Assembly (NCBI RefSeq): GCF_018327705.1 | Contig: NZ_BNEM01000002.1 | Location: 496,001-560,000 of the forward strand | Source of the DNA: Catellatospora sp. TT07R-123 | GTDB taxonomy: Bacteria; Actinomycetota; Actinomycetes; Mycobacteriales; Micromonosporaceae | Length of the DNA: 64,000 nt | Direction: 5' to 3' | Shown here: piece by piece, positions 36,995 through 45,835 of the stretch | Layout of the letters: the number at the start of each line of letters is the position of its first letter | How positions within the stretch are numbered: position 1 is the first letter of the stretch | Made by a program: the position numbers and the translations under genes | The notes under the pieces: model-generated | Seen by the model: only the letters and a program-made list of their open reading frames with translations | What the model was told of the DNA's origin: nothing | Database searches by the model: none

Positions 36995-37121
36995 CTATTC
37001 CGTTTGTCCACAACAGGCGATGATCTCGCGGTGGCCACCGCTGTCTGCGCCGCCGCCCGATCCGGCATACGCCCAGATCAGAGCAGGTCTTAGGCCCACT
37101 CAGCCACATGCCGCTGGCGTA

Positions 37122-37460
37122 TTAGAAGTCTCGCCACTCGTCGAACCATTCGTCGGAGATCTCCGATGGGATTCCGACTTGTCTAGCGAGATCGTCGAAC
37201 ACATCCCCTGCTTCTTCGCGTCGGATGGTGTCCATGAGGAACTCTTCGCCGTCGAGGTCGTCGAGCCCGTTGATGAACGCGCGCAGGATTGGCTCGGCTG
37301 CGCTGATCGTGTCGGCGTCGTCCGGTATCGCTTTGAGCGCGAGAAGCGTGGCGTCGTAAAGAGCGCAGGCCGCTGCCGCGTTGGGGGCTTGTTCGTCGAT
37401 CCAGTGACGGAACGGGTTGTATGCGCTGGAGGCGGGAGTAGGGTTCACGCCGGTCAACAT
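37122..37460 (-). CDS. Hypothetical acidic protein
   Basis: 112 aa, ATG start at 37460. Strongly acidic in its C-terminal half (DDLDGEEF, EEAGDVFDDL, DEWFDEWRDF) and probably helical. No recognised domain. The size, acidity and isolation among transposon debris would suit an immunity protein or antitoxin, but no toxin gene is next to it. Confidence 0.5.
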   Translation of the reverse strand: MLTGVNPTPASSAYNPFRHWIDEQAPNAAAACALYDATLLALKAIPDDADTISAAEPILRAFINGLDDLDGEEFLMDTIRREEAGDVFDDLARQVGIPSEISDEWFDEWRDF

Positions 37461-37499
37461 AGTCCCTGGCTGCGACTTCGCACTGCTGGTGTCATCGGT

Positions 37500-37790
37500 T
37501 CAGGCGGCCGTCTGGCTACGGGTGCAGGCAAGGCGGTAGGAGGCGGTGCCTGGTCTGGATGATGTTGCCACCGAAGGTCAGGCGGTCGACGATCGCGGCG
37601 CAGAGACGGGGGCGGTGAACGTCTTCGTCCAGTTGGAGAACGCCTGGTTGGAGGAGATCGCGACGCTGCTCTTCTCTTCGCGTTCGGTGAGGACCTGGAA
37701 TAGCAGTTCAGCGCTGCGGCGGTCGAGTTCCATGTAGCCGAGTTCATCGATGCAGAGCAGGTCGAGTCCACCACCCGGCAGGCCGATACA
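37500..37790 (-). pseudogene. Broken istB (IS21-family transposition ATPase)
   Basis: Three frames must be joined to read it. First LDLLCIDELGYMELDRR...ELLFQVLTEREE..SSVAI, with Walker B at CIDELGY, then WTKTFTAP. After a shift: RLCAAIVDRLTFGGNII. After a second shift: QTGTASYRLA and the stop at 37500-37502. The part before the Walker B strand, including Walker A, is missing or unreadable. No istA or terminal inverted repeats are visible. The remnant ends about 190 bp from CRISPR array 1. Confidence 0.75.
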
Positions 37791-37981
37791 CCCGCTCATC
37801 GACCACGATGAGCCGCTGCTGCACCATGCCCCGACAGTAGCCGCCGTCACCGACCAGCGCACCGCAACCGGGGGAATCACCATCCGCAACTCCAACACGC
37901 CTTCACCTTCGTGTCCGCACACTCCGGAACTCCTGCTGTCCGCTGCCATATGCCGACGCACCGGCGGCCTAGGACTCACTG

Positions 37982-39595
37982 GGATCACCCCCGCGTGCGC
38001 GGGAAGCAGCTCGGGAGGTTGTTCATCAGGCGCTCCGTTCAGGGACCACCCCCGCGCGTGCGGGGAGCAGATCAGCCAGTCCGCGACGGCCTTGCGCGTT
38101 CCGGGATCACCCCCGCGCGTGCGGGGAACAGTCCGAGGTAGCCCTACAGCTTGCCGCCTACCGGGGATCACCCCCGCGCGTGCGGGTAACAGTGCGGGCG
38201 CTGGCACCAGATCAACGCCCTGCAGGGATCACCCCGCGCGTGCGGGGAACAGACTCCCGCCAGGCTTCGGCTCAGGTCCTGGAGGGGATCACCCCCGCGC
38301 GTGCGGGGAACAGGCGGCGGACGTCGCAGCCAAGACCATGAACATCGGATCACCCCCGCGCGTGCGGGGAACAGAACACGCCGACGTACCGCGCGGTATC
38401 CAGCAGGGGATCACCCCCGCGCGTGCGGGGAACAGGATGTCCGCGACAGAGAAGAACATGATCTTGCCGGATCACCCCCGCGCGTGCGGGGAACAGTGCC
38501 TCCAGACCGCGCTGGCCGACCACCCGGGCGGATCACCCCCGCGCGTGCGGGGAACAGTCCCCGACCCATAGGGACCCGGTGAGGATGGAGGGATCACCCC
38601 CGCGCGTGCGGGGAACAGATCCTCTATCAATCTGTGCGGGTGTCATGCCGTGGATCACCCCCGCGCGTGCGGGGAACAGTCCTACGCCCGTGCCGCGGCA
38701 CGCCGGGAGGCGGGATCACCCCCGCGCGTGCGGGGAACAGGTTCCCGACCAGAAGTTGCCGAAGGCGGACTGGGGATCACCCCCGCGCGTGCGGGGAACA
38801 GGTGTTGGTCATGGTGCCGCCGAGGTACACCCGGGGATCACCCCCGCGCGTGCGGGGAACAGTTCCTGGGCTCGCCCTGCGACTACGCAACCGAGGGATC
38901 ACCCCCGCGCGTGCGGGGAACAGACGGAACGCCCCTGGGACCTGTTCCCGGGGGCGGGATCACCCCCGCGCGTGCGGGGAACAGCAGCGTGCCACCTGCT
39001 CTTCCGTGCCGTTCCAGGGATCACCCCCGCGCGTGCGGGGAACAGAACAGCGGAGACATGGGCGACTACGTCACCCTGGGATCACCCCCGCGCGTGCGGG
39101 GAACAGACAGTTGTGGCACCCGCAGTCATCACTAGCGACGGATCACCCCCGCGCGTGCGGGGAACAGGAGTACGCGCGCAACCTCGGGTTCACCACCGGG
39201 GGATCACCCCCGCGCGTGCGGGGAACAGCTCAGCGGACCGTCCGGGATCCGGTAGTACATGGGATCACCCCCGCGCGTGCGGGGAACAGATCACTTCAGC
39301 ATCGGTCCCTCGGGTGTAGCGCGGATCACCCCCGCGCGTGCGGGGAACAGCAGCGGGTCGCGGTCACGCGCCCGGTGTGGTCGGGATCACCCCCGCGCGT
39401 GCGGGGAACAGCCGCCGATGTCGGGGACGATCTGGAGAACGTCAGGATCACCCCCGCGCGTGCGGGGAACAGATCTTCTAGGTCGCGCCCACATTCGGTG
39501 CACAGGGATCACCCCCGCGCGTGCGGGGAACAGCAGCCCCCCGTGGAGACGGAGAAAGGCGTGCCGTGGATCACCCCCGCGCGTGCGGGGAACAG
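37982..39595 (-). CRISPR. CRISPR array 1, type I-E, 27 repeats
   Basis: 27 repeats of 28 bp at a 61-bp period (33-bp spacers). In crRNA sense the repeat is CTGTT, stem CCCCGC, tetraloop ACGC, stem GCGGGG, tail GTGATCC. Degenerate copies are at the left end: 37982 and 38043 are variant, 38165 has one change and 38226 lacks one C. Uniform repeats and the leader are at the right end next to cas2. The array is therefore transcribed leftward, with the newest spacers at about 39560. A few spacers are one base off in length because of the irregular repeats. Confidence 0.97.
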
Positions 39596-39645
39596 ACTAA
39601 TTCACCTGGGATTCTGTAGGTCAACTTCTCGGATTTCGTTCACTT
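39596..39645 (-). promoter_or_regulatory. Leader of CRISPR array 1
   Basis: Fifty bases between the cas2 stop (TAG at 39646-39648) and the first repeat. It is much AT-richer than its surroundings. In the leftward sense it begins AAGTGAA and ends CAGGTGAATTAGT. It aligns without gaps to the leader of array 2 with 32 of 50 positions identical. It should hold the signals for integration of new spacers; the array promoter may lie within it or inside cas2. Confidence 0.75.
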
Positions 39646-40017
39646 CTATTCGGCGTCATGGCCAGGAGCCGCATCACGGCGGCCGAATCGGCGGCGACGC
39701 GACGCCTTGCTCCATCCCGCTCTCATCGCCGGGTTCGCCACCCCTTCCGCCGGCCGAAGCATGAGCATCACGCCATCGAGGTCAACCGGCGTCCAATGAT
39801 GATCGTGTACGAGAAACGACAACCGCTGCTCCCCCCGCGCCTGAAACACCATCAGCCCACGCCCGGCCCCCGCCATCTCGACAACCTTCCCCCAGAGCCG
39901 GTCCCGAACCCGGGCATTGACATGTCCCACATAGACACCAGCGGAGATCTCCAGCAGCCACTGTGTGAGATACCCCCGCAGCCCGGTCGGGCAGACCGTC
40001 AGCACGATGACGACCAT
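39646..40017 (-). CDS. cas2: Cas2e, CRISPR adaptation protein
   Basis: 123 aa. It opens MVVIVLTVCPTGLRGYLTQWLLEISAGVYVGHV, the typical Cas2e ferredoxin-like fold. The later strand is QRLSFLVHDHHWTPVDLDGV. The C-terminus has about 25 extra basic residues compared with short Cas2e proteins. Cas2 forms the integration complex with Cas1. The start overlaps the cas1 stop (TGATG). Confidence 0.95.
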   Translation of the reverse strand: MVVIVLTVCPTGLRGYLTQWLLEISAGVYVGHVNARVRDRLWGKVVEMAGAGRGLMVFQARGEQRLSFLVHDHHWTPVDLDGVMLMLRPAEGVANPAMRAGWSKASRRRRFGRRDAAPGHDAE

Positions 40018-40978
40018 CAGAAGTCCACGTCATCCGCACCGGCATAGTTCCGCCCGGAAGCGATCTCGATCCCGCTGTCGTCCCACAGCCTGACCTCGTC
40101 CGGCCCGAGCCAAGCCTCGTCGATCTCCCCCGCCGGCGCCGTTTGCAGCAGCAGTACGCGGATGTCCCGAACACACCGTCCCAGCAATCCGCCGTCGTGC
40201 ACCCGGTCACGGATCGCTCGCCGCGTGTCGGCAGCGATGTCGGCACTTCCCGCTGCGACGACGTCAAACGCCACCGGAATGGTGATCTCGGCCTTGTACA
40301 GATCAGCGACGTCATACACGAACGACCGCTCGTGTCCCGTATGGACGAAGCCAAGCCCAGGCGATGCTCCGACCGCCACTATCACGGCGTGGACGATGCC
40401 GTAGAGACACGAGTGCGCGGCCGACAACGCCTGGTTGATCGGGTCGCCGCTGTCGAAGTCCGTGCGATCGTAGTCACGGCTGCGCCACGCGACCCCCGTC
40501 CGCTCGGCGTGCTCGCGATAGGTACGGCGTACCCGGGCGCCTTCCTTCCCGCGTAGTTGCTGCATGGTGAGGGTTGCCGTGTCCTCGCCCGGAAACCGCA
40601 TCTGGTACATCGCGCGGGCCACCGCGAGGCGCCGGTCGCGATGGCTGACCGCTGCGGCTGGGCGACGAGCAGGCGGGTGGATGTTGCCAGCGTGCGGCCG
40701 TGCGCATAGTAGCGGACGCCCCGCTCGCCGACCCAGACGACGGTGGCGCCGTGGTCGGCGAGCAGGGCGATCGCCTGGTGGGTGATGCTGGTGCCGGGTC
40801 CGAGCAGCAGCACGCCCACTGAGGCGGCCGGGATGTGCAGGACGCCTCGGTCGTCGGTGGCGGTGACGGCGTTGCTGTCGCGGTGGACGATGCTGCGTTC
40901 GAGGTACAGAAAACTGATCCGGTCTTCGGCGCGAACCAGGTCGGCGAGTTCCGCGGGCGGCACGCCGGGGATCTTCAT
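40017..40978 (-). pseudogene. cas1: cas1e with a 1-base frameshift
   Basis: Two frames together encode a full Cas1e (about 320 aa). Frame one runs from the ATG at 40978 for 107 residues to the Gln at 40660-40658, ending RLLVAQ. The core then continues in another frame from about 40649 (VSHRDRRLAVARAMYQM) to the stop at 40017. Only 8 bases separate these anchors where 9 are needed, so one base appears missing in 40650-40657. Frame one alone would run on to 40382 and yield a 198-aa product. All metal-binding residues (Glu near GKEGARVRR, His in GFVHTGHERS, Asp in YDVADLYK) lie in the second part. Confidence 0.85.
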
Positions 40979-41643
40979 CAGCCGGCCGGGGCGATGGTGA
41001 GCAGGCCGCAGCCGTACGCCTTGGCGTGGCCGATCCCGCCCGTCAGTGCCTGCCGGAACACGGTGGGGTCGGTGACGGTCAGGATGCCGTCGTAGGTGGC
41101 CGTGACCAGGGTGACGGTGCCCATGCCGCGGGTGAACGTCTGCGTCTGCCGCTTGTGCAGGCGCAGGTTCGGCTGGCCGTCCTGCTGTGCCGCGACGGTG
41201 AAGCCGTGCCGGTCGGCCCGGTTGACCAGCCAGTCGGCCTGCTCGTGTTCGCGCAGGTAGCCGAACCGCTGGGTCTCCTTGGCGTCGGTGTTCTTGCGGC
41301 CGCTGTGGCTGGGGTTGGCGGTGAGCCGGAAGGCCCACCGCTGTCCGGGCTGGAGCTTGTCGAGCAGGGGCCCGTATTCGCGGGTGTCCCAGGTCTCGGT
41401 GGTGGGCCAGCCTGCCTGCTCGACCAGGTGGGTGAGGTCGGGTCGGCCGGGGCTGACCAGGTACAGGTGGACGGTCGCCGGTGCGGGGGTGTCCAGGCGC
41501 CAGAGGCTGCGGGTGCCGTCGTGCTCGTAGTCCTCTGGCCGGGCGAAGGCCGCGCGGACGGCGGCGTGCATCGCCTGCGGGGAGCTGAGCAGCTTGCGTG
41601 CCCCGCGGCGGGCGGTGTTGACGCGGAACCGGGTCAGGTACAT
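40978..41643 (-). CDS. cas6e: Cas6e, crRNA-processing endonuclease (CasE)
   Basis: 221 aa. It cuts the pre-crRNA below the repeat stem and stays in Cascade. It has a MYLTRFRVNTARRGARKLL start, the presumed catalytic His in SPQAMHAAV (about 26), the WAFRLTANPSHS segment, and the C-terminal Gly-rich GIGHAKAYGCGLLTIAP. It must process both repeat variants in this window. Coupled to cas1 by a TGATG overlap. Confidence 0.95.
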   Translation of the reverse strand: MYLTRFRVNTARRGARKLLSSPQAMHAAVRAAFARPEDYEHDGTRSLWRLDTPAPATVHLYLVSPGRPDLTHLVEQAGWPTTETWDTREYGPLLDKLQPGQRWAFRLTANPSHSGRKNTDAKETQRFGYLREHEQADWLVNRADRHGFTVAAQQDGQPNLRLHKRQTQTFTRGMGTVTLVTATYDGILTVTDPTVFRQALTGGIGHAKAYGCGLLTIAPAG

Positions 41644-41646
41644 CGC

Positions 41647-42342
41647 TCAGCCTCCCAGCAGGCTCATCGGGTCGTGGTCGACGCTGCGGTCGGCCAGGTC
41701 GTTGGTGATCTCGGTATGGCGGCGGACCACCGGCCGCCACGCGTGCTGCCGTCGGGCCGGGTCGAAGCTGATCGGCTCGTCGCACTGGGTCTCGGTGATC
41801 GCCTCGCCGGGGCCGGCGTCTCGGATCAGCTCCAGGTGGACCCGGCTGTCGGCCCGCTTGCGGAACCAGTCGGCGGCGCACCAGGGGAAGTCGCCGAGTC
41901 GGCCGTCGACGTCGCCGTCGTGGACGCCGAGGCTGATCCTGCCCGCGGGCGGGCAGGATCGTCGGCCGAGGAACAGCGGGAACGCGGGCCGTTGCAGGGC
42001 CTCGTTCAGCCCGTGCAGCAGCTCGTCGGGGCCGCCGACGGCGGCGAGGAACACCGCGTCGGCGAGGTAGTAGCGGTAGGTGAGCGGGAAGCGGGTGCGG
42101 CCGTCGAGCGAGCGTGTCACCTGGAAGTCGCGCATGATCTGGCCGGGCTGGTCGATCCGTACGCCGAATTCGAGGCCGAGCAGTTCGGTGAGCGGCTCGG
42201 TGCGCCGGATGCCCCGGGCGGCGGCTAGCAGTCCGAGGACGCCGCTCTTGGTGGGTGCGACCTCGGTTCCTCGGCGAGCGAACCGGCTGGAGGAGCCCCA
42301 TGACTGCATGGGGCCCGCCAGTTTGAGCAGCAGGACGCTCAT
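41647..42342 (-). CDS. cas5e: Cas5e, Cascade subunit (CasD)
   Basis: 231 aa. The conserved start LLLKLAGPMQSWG and following SRFARRGTEVAPTKSGVLGLLAAA define Cas5 of type I-E. The middle has FPLFLGRRSCPPAG. It caps the 5' handle of the crRNA. The start overlaps cas7e by 4 bp and it ends 3 bp before cas6e. Confidence 0.95.
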   Translation of the reverse strand: MSVLLLKLAGPMQSWGSSSRFARRGTEVAPTKSGVLGLLAAARGIRRTEPLTELLGLEFGVRIDQPGQIMRDFQVTRSLDGRTRFPLTYRYYLADAVFLAAVGGPDELLHGLNEALQRPAFPLFLGRRSCPPAGRISLGVHDGDVDGRLGDFPWCAADWFRKRADSRVHLELIRDAGPGEAITETQCDEPISFDPARRQHAWRPVVRRHTEITNDLADRSVDHDPMSLLGG

Positions 42343-43463
42343 GCCTGCCGTCCGAGCGCGGCCGCGACCTGCTCCCCCACGCTGGTGACGAGGGTGGCGA
42401 ACGGCACCACGGGTCCGAGGTCGGCCAGGGCGGCGGTCTGGGTGCCGACGTGGGTGATCCAGGTGGCGACGGGCTGCTCCCCGTACGCCTGCTCGACGCT
42501 CTTGGCGTGGGCGGCCAGCGCCTCGGCGGCGAGTTTGATCCGCCCGGCGGCCTCGGTCTCCCGGATCGGGGTCTCGAACGCGCCGACGAGGTTGATGGGC
42601 TGGGTGTCGCGGACGCGGACGACGACGGCGTCGGGCAGGGTGCGGTGGGCGAAGGTGTTCTGCTTGCCGGTGGGCATGCTGCGGACGAACGCGGCGAGGA
42701 ACGCCTCGACGGCGGCGCGGGTGACGGCGGCGTCGCCGAGCGTGCTGTGCAGCAGGTCGACGTCGAGGGTGGCGTAGCGGTAGAGGGTCGAGGAGTTGAA
42801 CTCGATCGTGCCGATCATGCCGGCGCCGGTCTCGGCGGCGTCGGCCTTGCGGTCGTCGACGGCGGTGAAGTAGTCGTACTCGTTGTCGACGGGGTGGACG
42901 CTGATGGCGTGCGAGACCTGGCAGGCGGCGTCCACGTTGATGTCGGACATGTCGGCGACCATGCGGCCGAACATCGCGATGTCGACCGAGTGTTCGGTGT
43001 CGGCCAGGGCCTTGAACCGGGCCTTGTCCAGCGGTGTGCCGGAGCGGCCGGCCTCCAGTGCGGCGGCGGCGATGTTGTCGAGCTGGCGGCGGCTGAGGAA
43101 CAGCAGGTAACCGGACTCGACGTCCTTGGCCTCGCCCTTCTTCTTGTCGGCCTTGGCCAGGCCGGACGCGGCGAACGCCTCGGCGGCCAGCGCCGACGCC
43201 TGCTCGTCGCCGATACCGGGGTCCAGCGCCTTGATCCGGGTTGCGAGGGCCTCACCGACGCGCTTGGTGCGCTCGCCGAGCTGGGAGGGGTCGAGCAGGT
43301 CGGCGAAGGCGAGCCGCATGGCGCGCTTCCAGGCCTGGCTGGACACGCGGGCGCGGCGGGTGCCGCCGTAGACGGCGGTCTTCGGCGAGCCGGTGTCGTC
43401 GCGGTTGAGGTTGCTCGGCGGGACGGTCTGCAGGATGTGGACGTCGATGACGGTGCGGCTCAT
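42339..43463 (-). CDS. cas7e: Cas7e, Cascade backbone subunit (CasC)
   Basis: 374 aa. The N-terminus DVHILQTVPPSNLNRDDTGSPKTAVYGG and VSSQAWKRAMR are typical. Further features are SVDIAMFGRMVAD, QVSHAISVHPVDNEYDYFTAVDD and GTIEFNSSTLYRYA. Six copies normally coat the spacer RNA. Overlaps cse2 and cas5e by 4 bp each. Confidence 0.96.
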   Translation of the reverse strand: MSRTVIDVHILQTVPPSNLNRDDTGSPKTAVYGGTRRARVSSQAWKRAMRLAFADLLDPSQLGERTKRVGEALATRIKALDPGIGDEQASALAAEAFAASGLAKADKKKGEAKDVESGYLLFLSRRQLDNIAAAALEAGRSGTPLDKARFKALADTEHSVDIAMFGRMVADMSDINVDAACQVSHAISVHPVDNEYDYFTAVDDRKADAAETGAGMIGTIEFNSSTLYRYATLDVDLLHSTLGDAAVTRAAVEAFLAAFVRSMPTGKQNTFAHRTLPDAVVVRVRDTQPINLVGAFETPIRETEAAGRIKLAAEALAAHAKSVEQAYGEQPVATWITHVGTQTAALADLGPVVPFATLVTSVGEQVAAALGRQA

Positions 43464-44155
43464 GCTGCGTTCTCCTCGGTGTCGGTGGTGTCGGTGGCGG
43501 TGCGGGTCTCGTCGATGGCGGCGGGTTCGGACGGTCGAGTGCGGTAGAACTCCCGGCCCCAGACGGCTTGCATCCGGGTGCGCCCGCCGGGCAGGCGCAG
43601 GGTCCGCAGGTCGTCGGCGAGCAGCCCGTAGTCCAGGCCGATCTCGTGTTCGCGCAGCATGGTGATGAGGCTGCGCAGGTGGTAGATGGTCTCGGCGTAC
43701 GTGGTGGCGGTGCCCAGGGCCGCGAACCTGCGGCGGACGCCGTCGGGGCCGTCGGACTTGGCGACCAGGTCGGCCAGTCCCCGCCCCAGGCCGCGGCCGG
43801 CGACGTGCATGCGCTGGCGGCGTGACTGCTGGTGCAGCGCGTACAGCGTGGTCGCGTCGTGTGCGGCGTGCTCGGTGTCGGTGGCGTCGGCCGCGTTGTC
43901 GCGCCGGATGTCGAGCAGTTCCTCGGGCACGGACAGGTAGCGGTCGAGGGTGTAGTCGAAGCCGGGCTCGCGGCCGATGCCGCGGCGCAGCCGGGCCAGC
44001 GCGCTGACCGCTTCGGGCTGGGGCGTGTCGGCGAGCAGCCGGGCCTGCAGCCGGCCGATCGTCGCGGCGACGTGTTCGCCGAGCGGGCCCCGCGAGCGTC
44101 CCGGGGTGCGGGGGCGGTCGGGGTCGGCGCGCTGGGCGGGTGCCGCTGTGGTCAT
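43460..44155 (-). CDS. cse2: Cse2, Cascade small subunit (CasB)
   Basis: 231 aa from the ATG at 44155, which overlaps the cse1 stop; the longer open frame is antisense overlap. All-helical, with ALARLRRGIGREPGFD, a Cse2 hallmark, and a C-terminal WGREFYRTR. Two copies stabilise the target strand in Cascade. The last 25 residues are Thr/Asp-rich and probably disordered. Confidence 0.94.
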   Translation of the reverse strand: MTTAAPAQRADPDRPRTPGRSRGPLGEHVAATIGRLQARLLADTPQPEAVSALARLRRGIGREPGFDYTLDRYLSVPEELLDIRRDNAADATDTEHAAHDATTLYALHQQSRRQRMHVAGRGLGRGLADLVAKSDGPDGVRRRFAALGTATTYAETIYHLRSLITMLREHEIGLDYGLLADDLRTLRLPGGRTRMQAVWGREFYRTRPSEPAAIDETRTATDTTDTEENAA

Positions 44156-45801
44156 ACCGTGGCCTCCTTCTTCTTGTCGTCGGCTGCTGGCGCGAGCGGC
44201 AGTGCCCGGGCCAGGCCGTTGCGGAACCACGCTTCGGCGAGCGGGCTGCAGTAGTGCGTGTCGCGGCCGTCCACCGCGATCACGCGGCCTACCCACGCCT
44301 TCTCACCGGCAGCGTTGACCAGGTCGCGGGCGAGACTGCGCAATTCCGCCCGGACTCGGTCCTGCCAGTACTGCCTCGCCTGGTGTGCGTCGGTGCCGGG
44401 GCGCAGGCGGGCCAGCCATTCGCGGAACCATTTGTCCAGGCGCGCGTACGCCTCCTCGGCTGCCCGGTCGGCGTCACCGCCGGTGTCGGAGCCGCCTGCC
44501 GCGCGGGCGAGGTTGGCCGCGAGTCTGCGCAGCTCGGTGACGGCCCGGTCGGCGTCGGCGGCACCGTCGACGGCGGCGGTGCGCAGCTCGGATCCTTCGA
44601 CCAGGAGCTGGACGTTCATGGTCAGGCTGTCGCTGAACACCTCGTCGATGACGGCCTGCTGGGTGCCGTAGCTGATGCTCGTGGCGCGGGGGCGGGCGGG
44701 CAGGTCGCCGCCGACGGCGCCGGTGACCCACAGGTGGGCCAGCCACTGCAGCACCATGGGCGACAGCCGCTGGGGGGCGTCGCCGCCCGCCGCCGGCTGC
44801 GGCGGCAGCAGGGTCTGGAGTCCTCGCCACAGCGAGCGGGTGTGGTCGTGCGGCCGCGGCAGGTAGACGACCCGTTTCTGCTCCTTCTCGCGCGGGGCGC
44901 TGCGGCCCCATACGCTCATCGGTTCCAGGCTCTGGCGGTCCTGCCATTCGAACCGGTCGCCGATCGAGATCATCGCGCCGGTGATGCCGTCGCGGTCGCC
45001 GAACAGCCGGATCCGGCGCGACTGCCATGTGTACAGGCTCAGCAGGCCGAACGGTCCGCGGGTCGCGTCGCCCTCCTCGGCGGCGCTCTGCGGGTCCCGC
45101 TCCCAGACCGGCAGGTCGCGGTCGTCGGCCTCCCGCCAGTTCGCGGCGGTCGGCACCAGGTTGAGCAGCAGCGTCTCCAGCAGGGTGGCGCCTTCCAGGT
45201 GTACGGCGCCGAGCGAGCCCAGCGAGCTGACCCCGATCGAGTAGCCCTTGCCGTTCTTGACCCGGACGTCACCGACGGCGCCGGTCTTGATCCCGGCCGG
45301 GTCCCATGCCTGGCAGTGCAGCAGCCACAGCGCCGCCTCGGCGGGTGTGAGCCGCTCCATGCCCTGCGCGGCCCGGGTGGTGAGGTACGGCAGCCCGTTC
45401 GGGACGTCGGCGATGAGCCGCTCCAGCCCGTACGTGTTGTCCTTGTCGGCCTTCAGGTCGGGGACCTGGTAGAACGGGTGCTCCGGGTGCAGCAGGTCGA
45501 ACCGATCGGCGAACGCGTCGAGGTAGTCGCCGATGTCGGTCAGCGGGAGGCGGCGGTCCTGCCACAGCTCGCGCCACGCGGCTTCGCCGTGCGGTCCGCC
45601 GCTGGCGCGGTGCAGGATCGCCAGCGCCAGCCTGAGGACCGCGAGCGTCTGGGTGGGCAGCTCGCACGCGATCGTCTGGACCTCGCCCGCCTCGGCGAAC
45701 AGCTGCCGCAGCGAGACGTCGCGCCGCCGCGCCGCCCGGTCGAGCACCGGGATCCACGGCTCGTCCAGCAGGTTGAACGCTGGTGGTCGGGGCACGGACA
45801 T
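44152..45801 (-). CDS. cse1: Cse1, Cascade large subunit (CasA)
   Basis: 549 aa. The opening FNLLDEPWIPVLD is diagnostic. Later features are HPEHPFYQVPDL, AALWLLHCQAWDPAGIKTGAVGD, and a helical C-terminal bundle. Cse1 recognises the PAM and recruits Cas3. It begins 34 bp after the cas3 stop with a GGCGG-like ribosome site. Confidence 0.96.
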   Translation of the reverse strand: MSVPRPPAFNLLDEPWIPVLDRAARRRDVSLRQLFAEAGEVQTIACELPTQTLAVLRLALAILHRASGGPHGEAAWRELWQDRRLPLTDIGDYLDAFADRFDLLHPEHPFYQVPDLKADKDNTYGLERLIADVPNGLPYLTTRAAQGMERLTPAEAALWLLHCQAWDPAGIKTGAVGDVRVKNGKGYSIGVSSLGSLGAVHLEGATLLETLLLNLVPTAANWREADDRDLPVWERDPQSAAEEGDATRGPFGLLSLYTWQSRRIRLFGDRDGITGAMISIGDRFEWQDRQSLEPMSVWGRSAPREKEQKRVVYLPRPHDHTRSLWRGLQTLLPPQPAAGGDAPQRLSPMVLQWLAHLWVTGAVGGDLPARPRATSISYGTQQAVIDEVFSDSLTMNVQLLVEGSELRTAAVDGAADADRAVTELRRLAANLARAAGGSDTGGDADRAAEEAYARLDKWFREWLARLRPGTDAHQARQYWQDRVRAELRSLARDLVNAAGEKAWVGRVIAVDGRDTHYCSPLAEAWFRNGLARALPLAPAADDKKKEATV

Positions 45802-45835
45802 GGCACCGCCTTTCTTGGATCTCGTCGTGGTCTGG

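Noticed and set aside
38579-39319. Long open frames in array 1 with repeating SPPRVRGT / ITPARAGN / DHPRACGEQ patterns
   Set aside because: These are translations of CRISPR repeats at a 61-bp period. The apparent protein repeats come from the array, not from a gene.
40649-40660. Programmed ribosomal frameshift in cas1
   Set aside because: There is no slippery heptamer or clear stimulatory structure, and Cas1e proteins are not known to use frameshifting. A mutation or sequence error is simpler.
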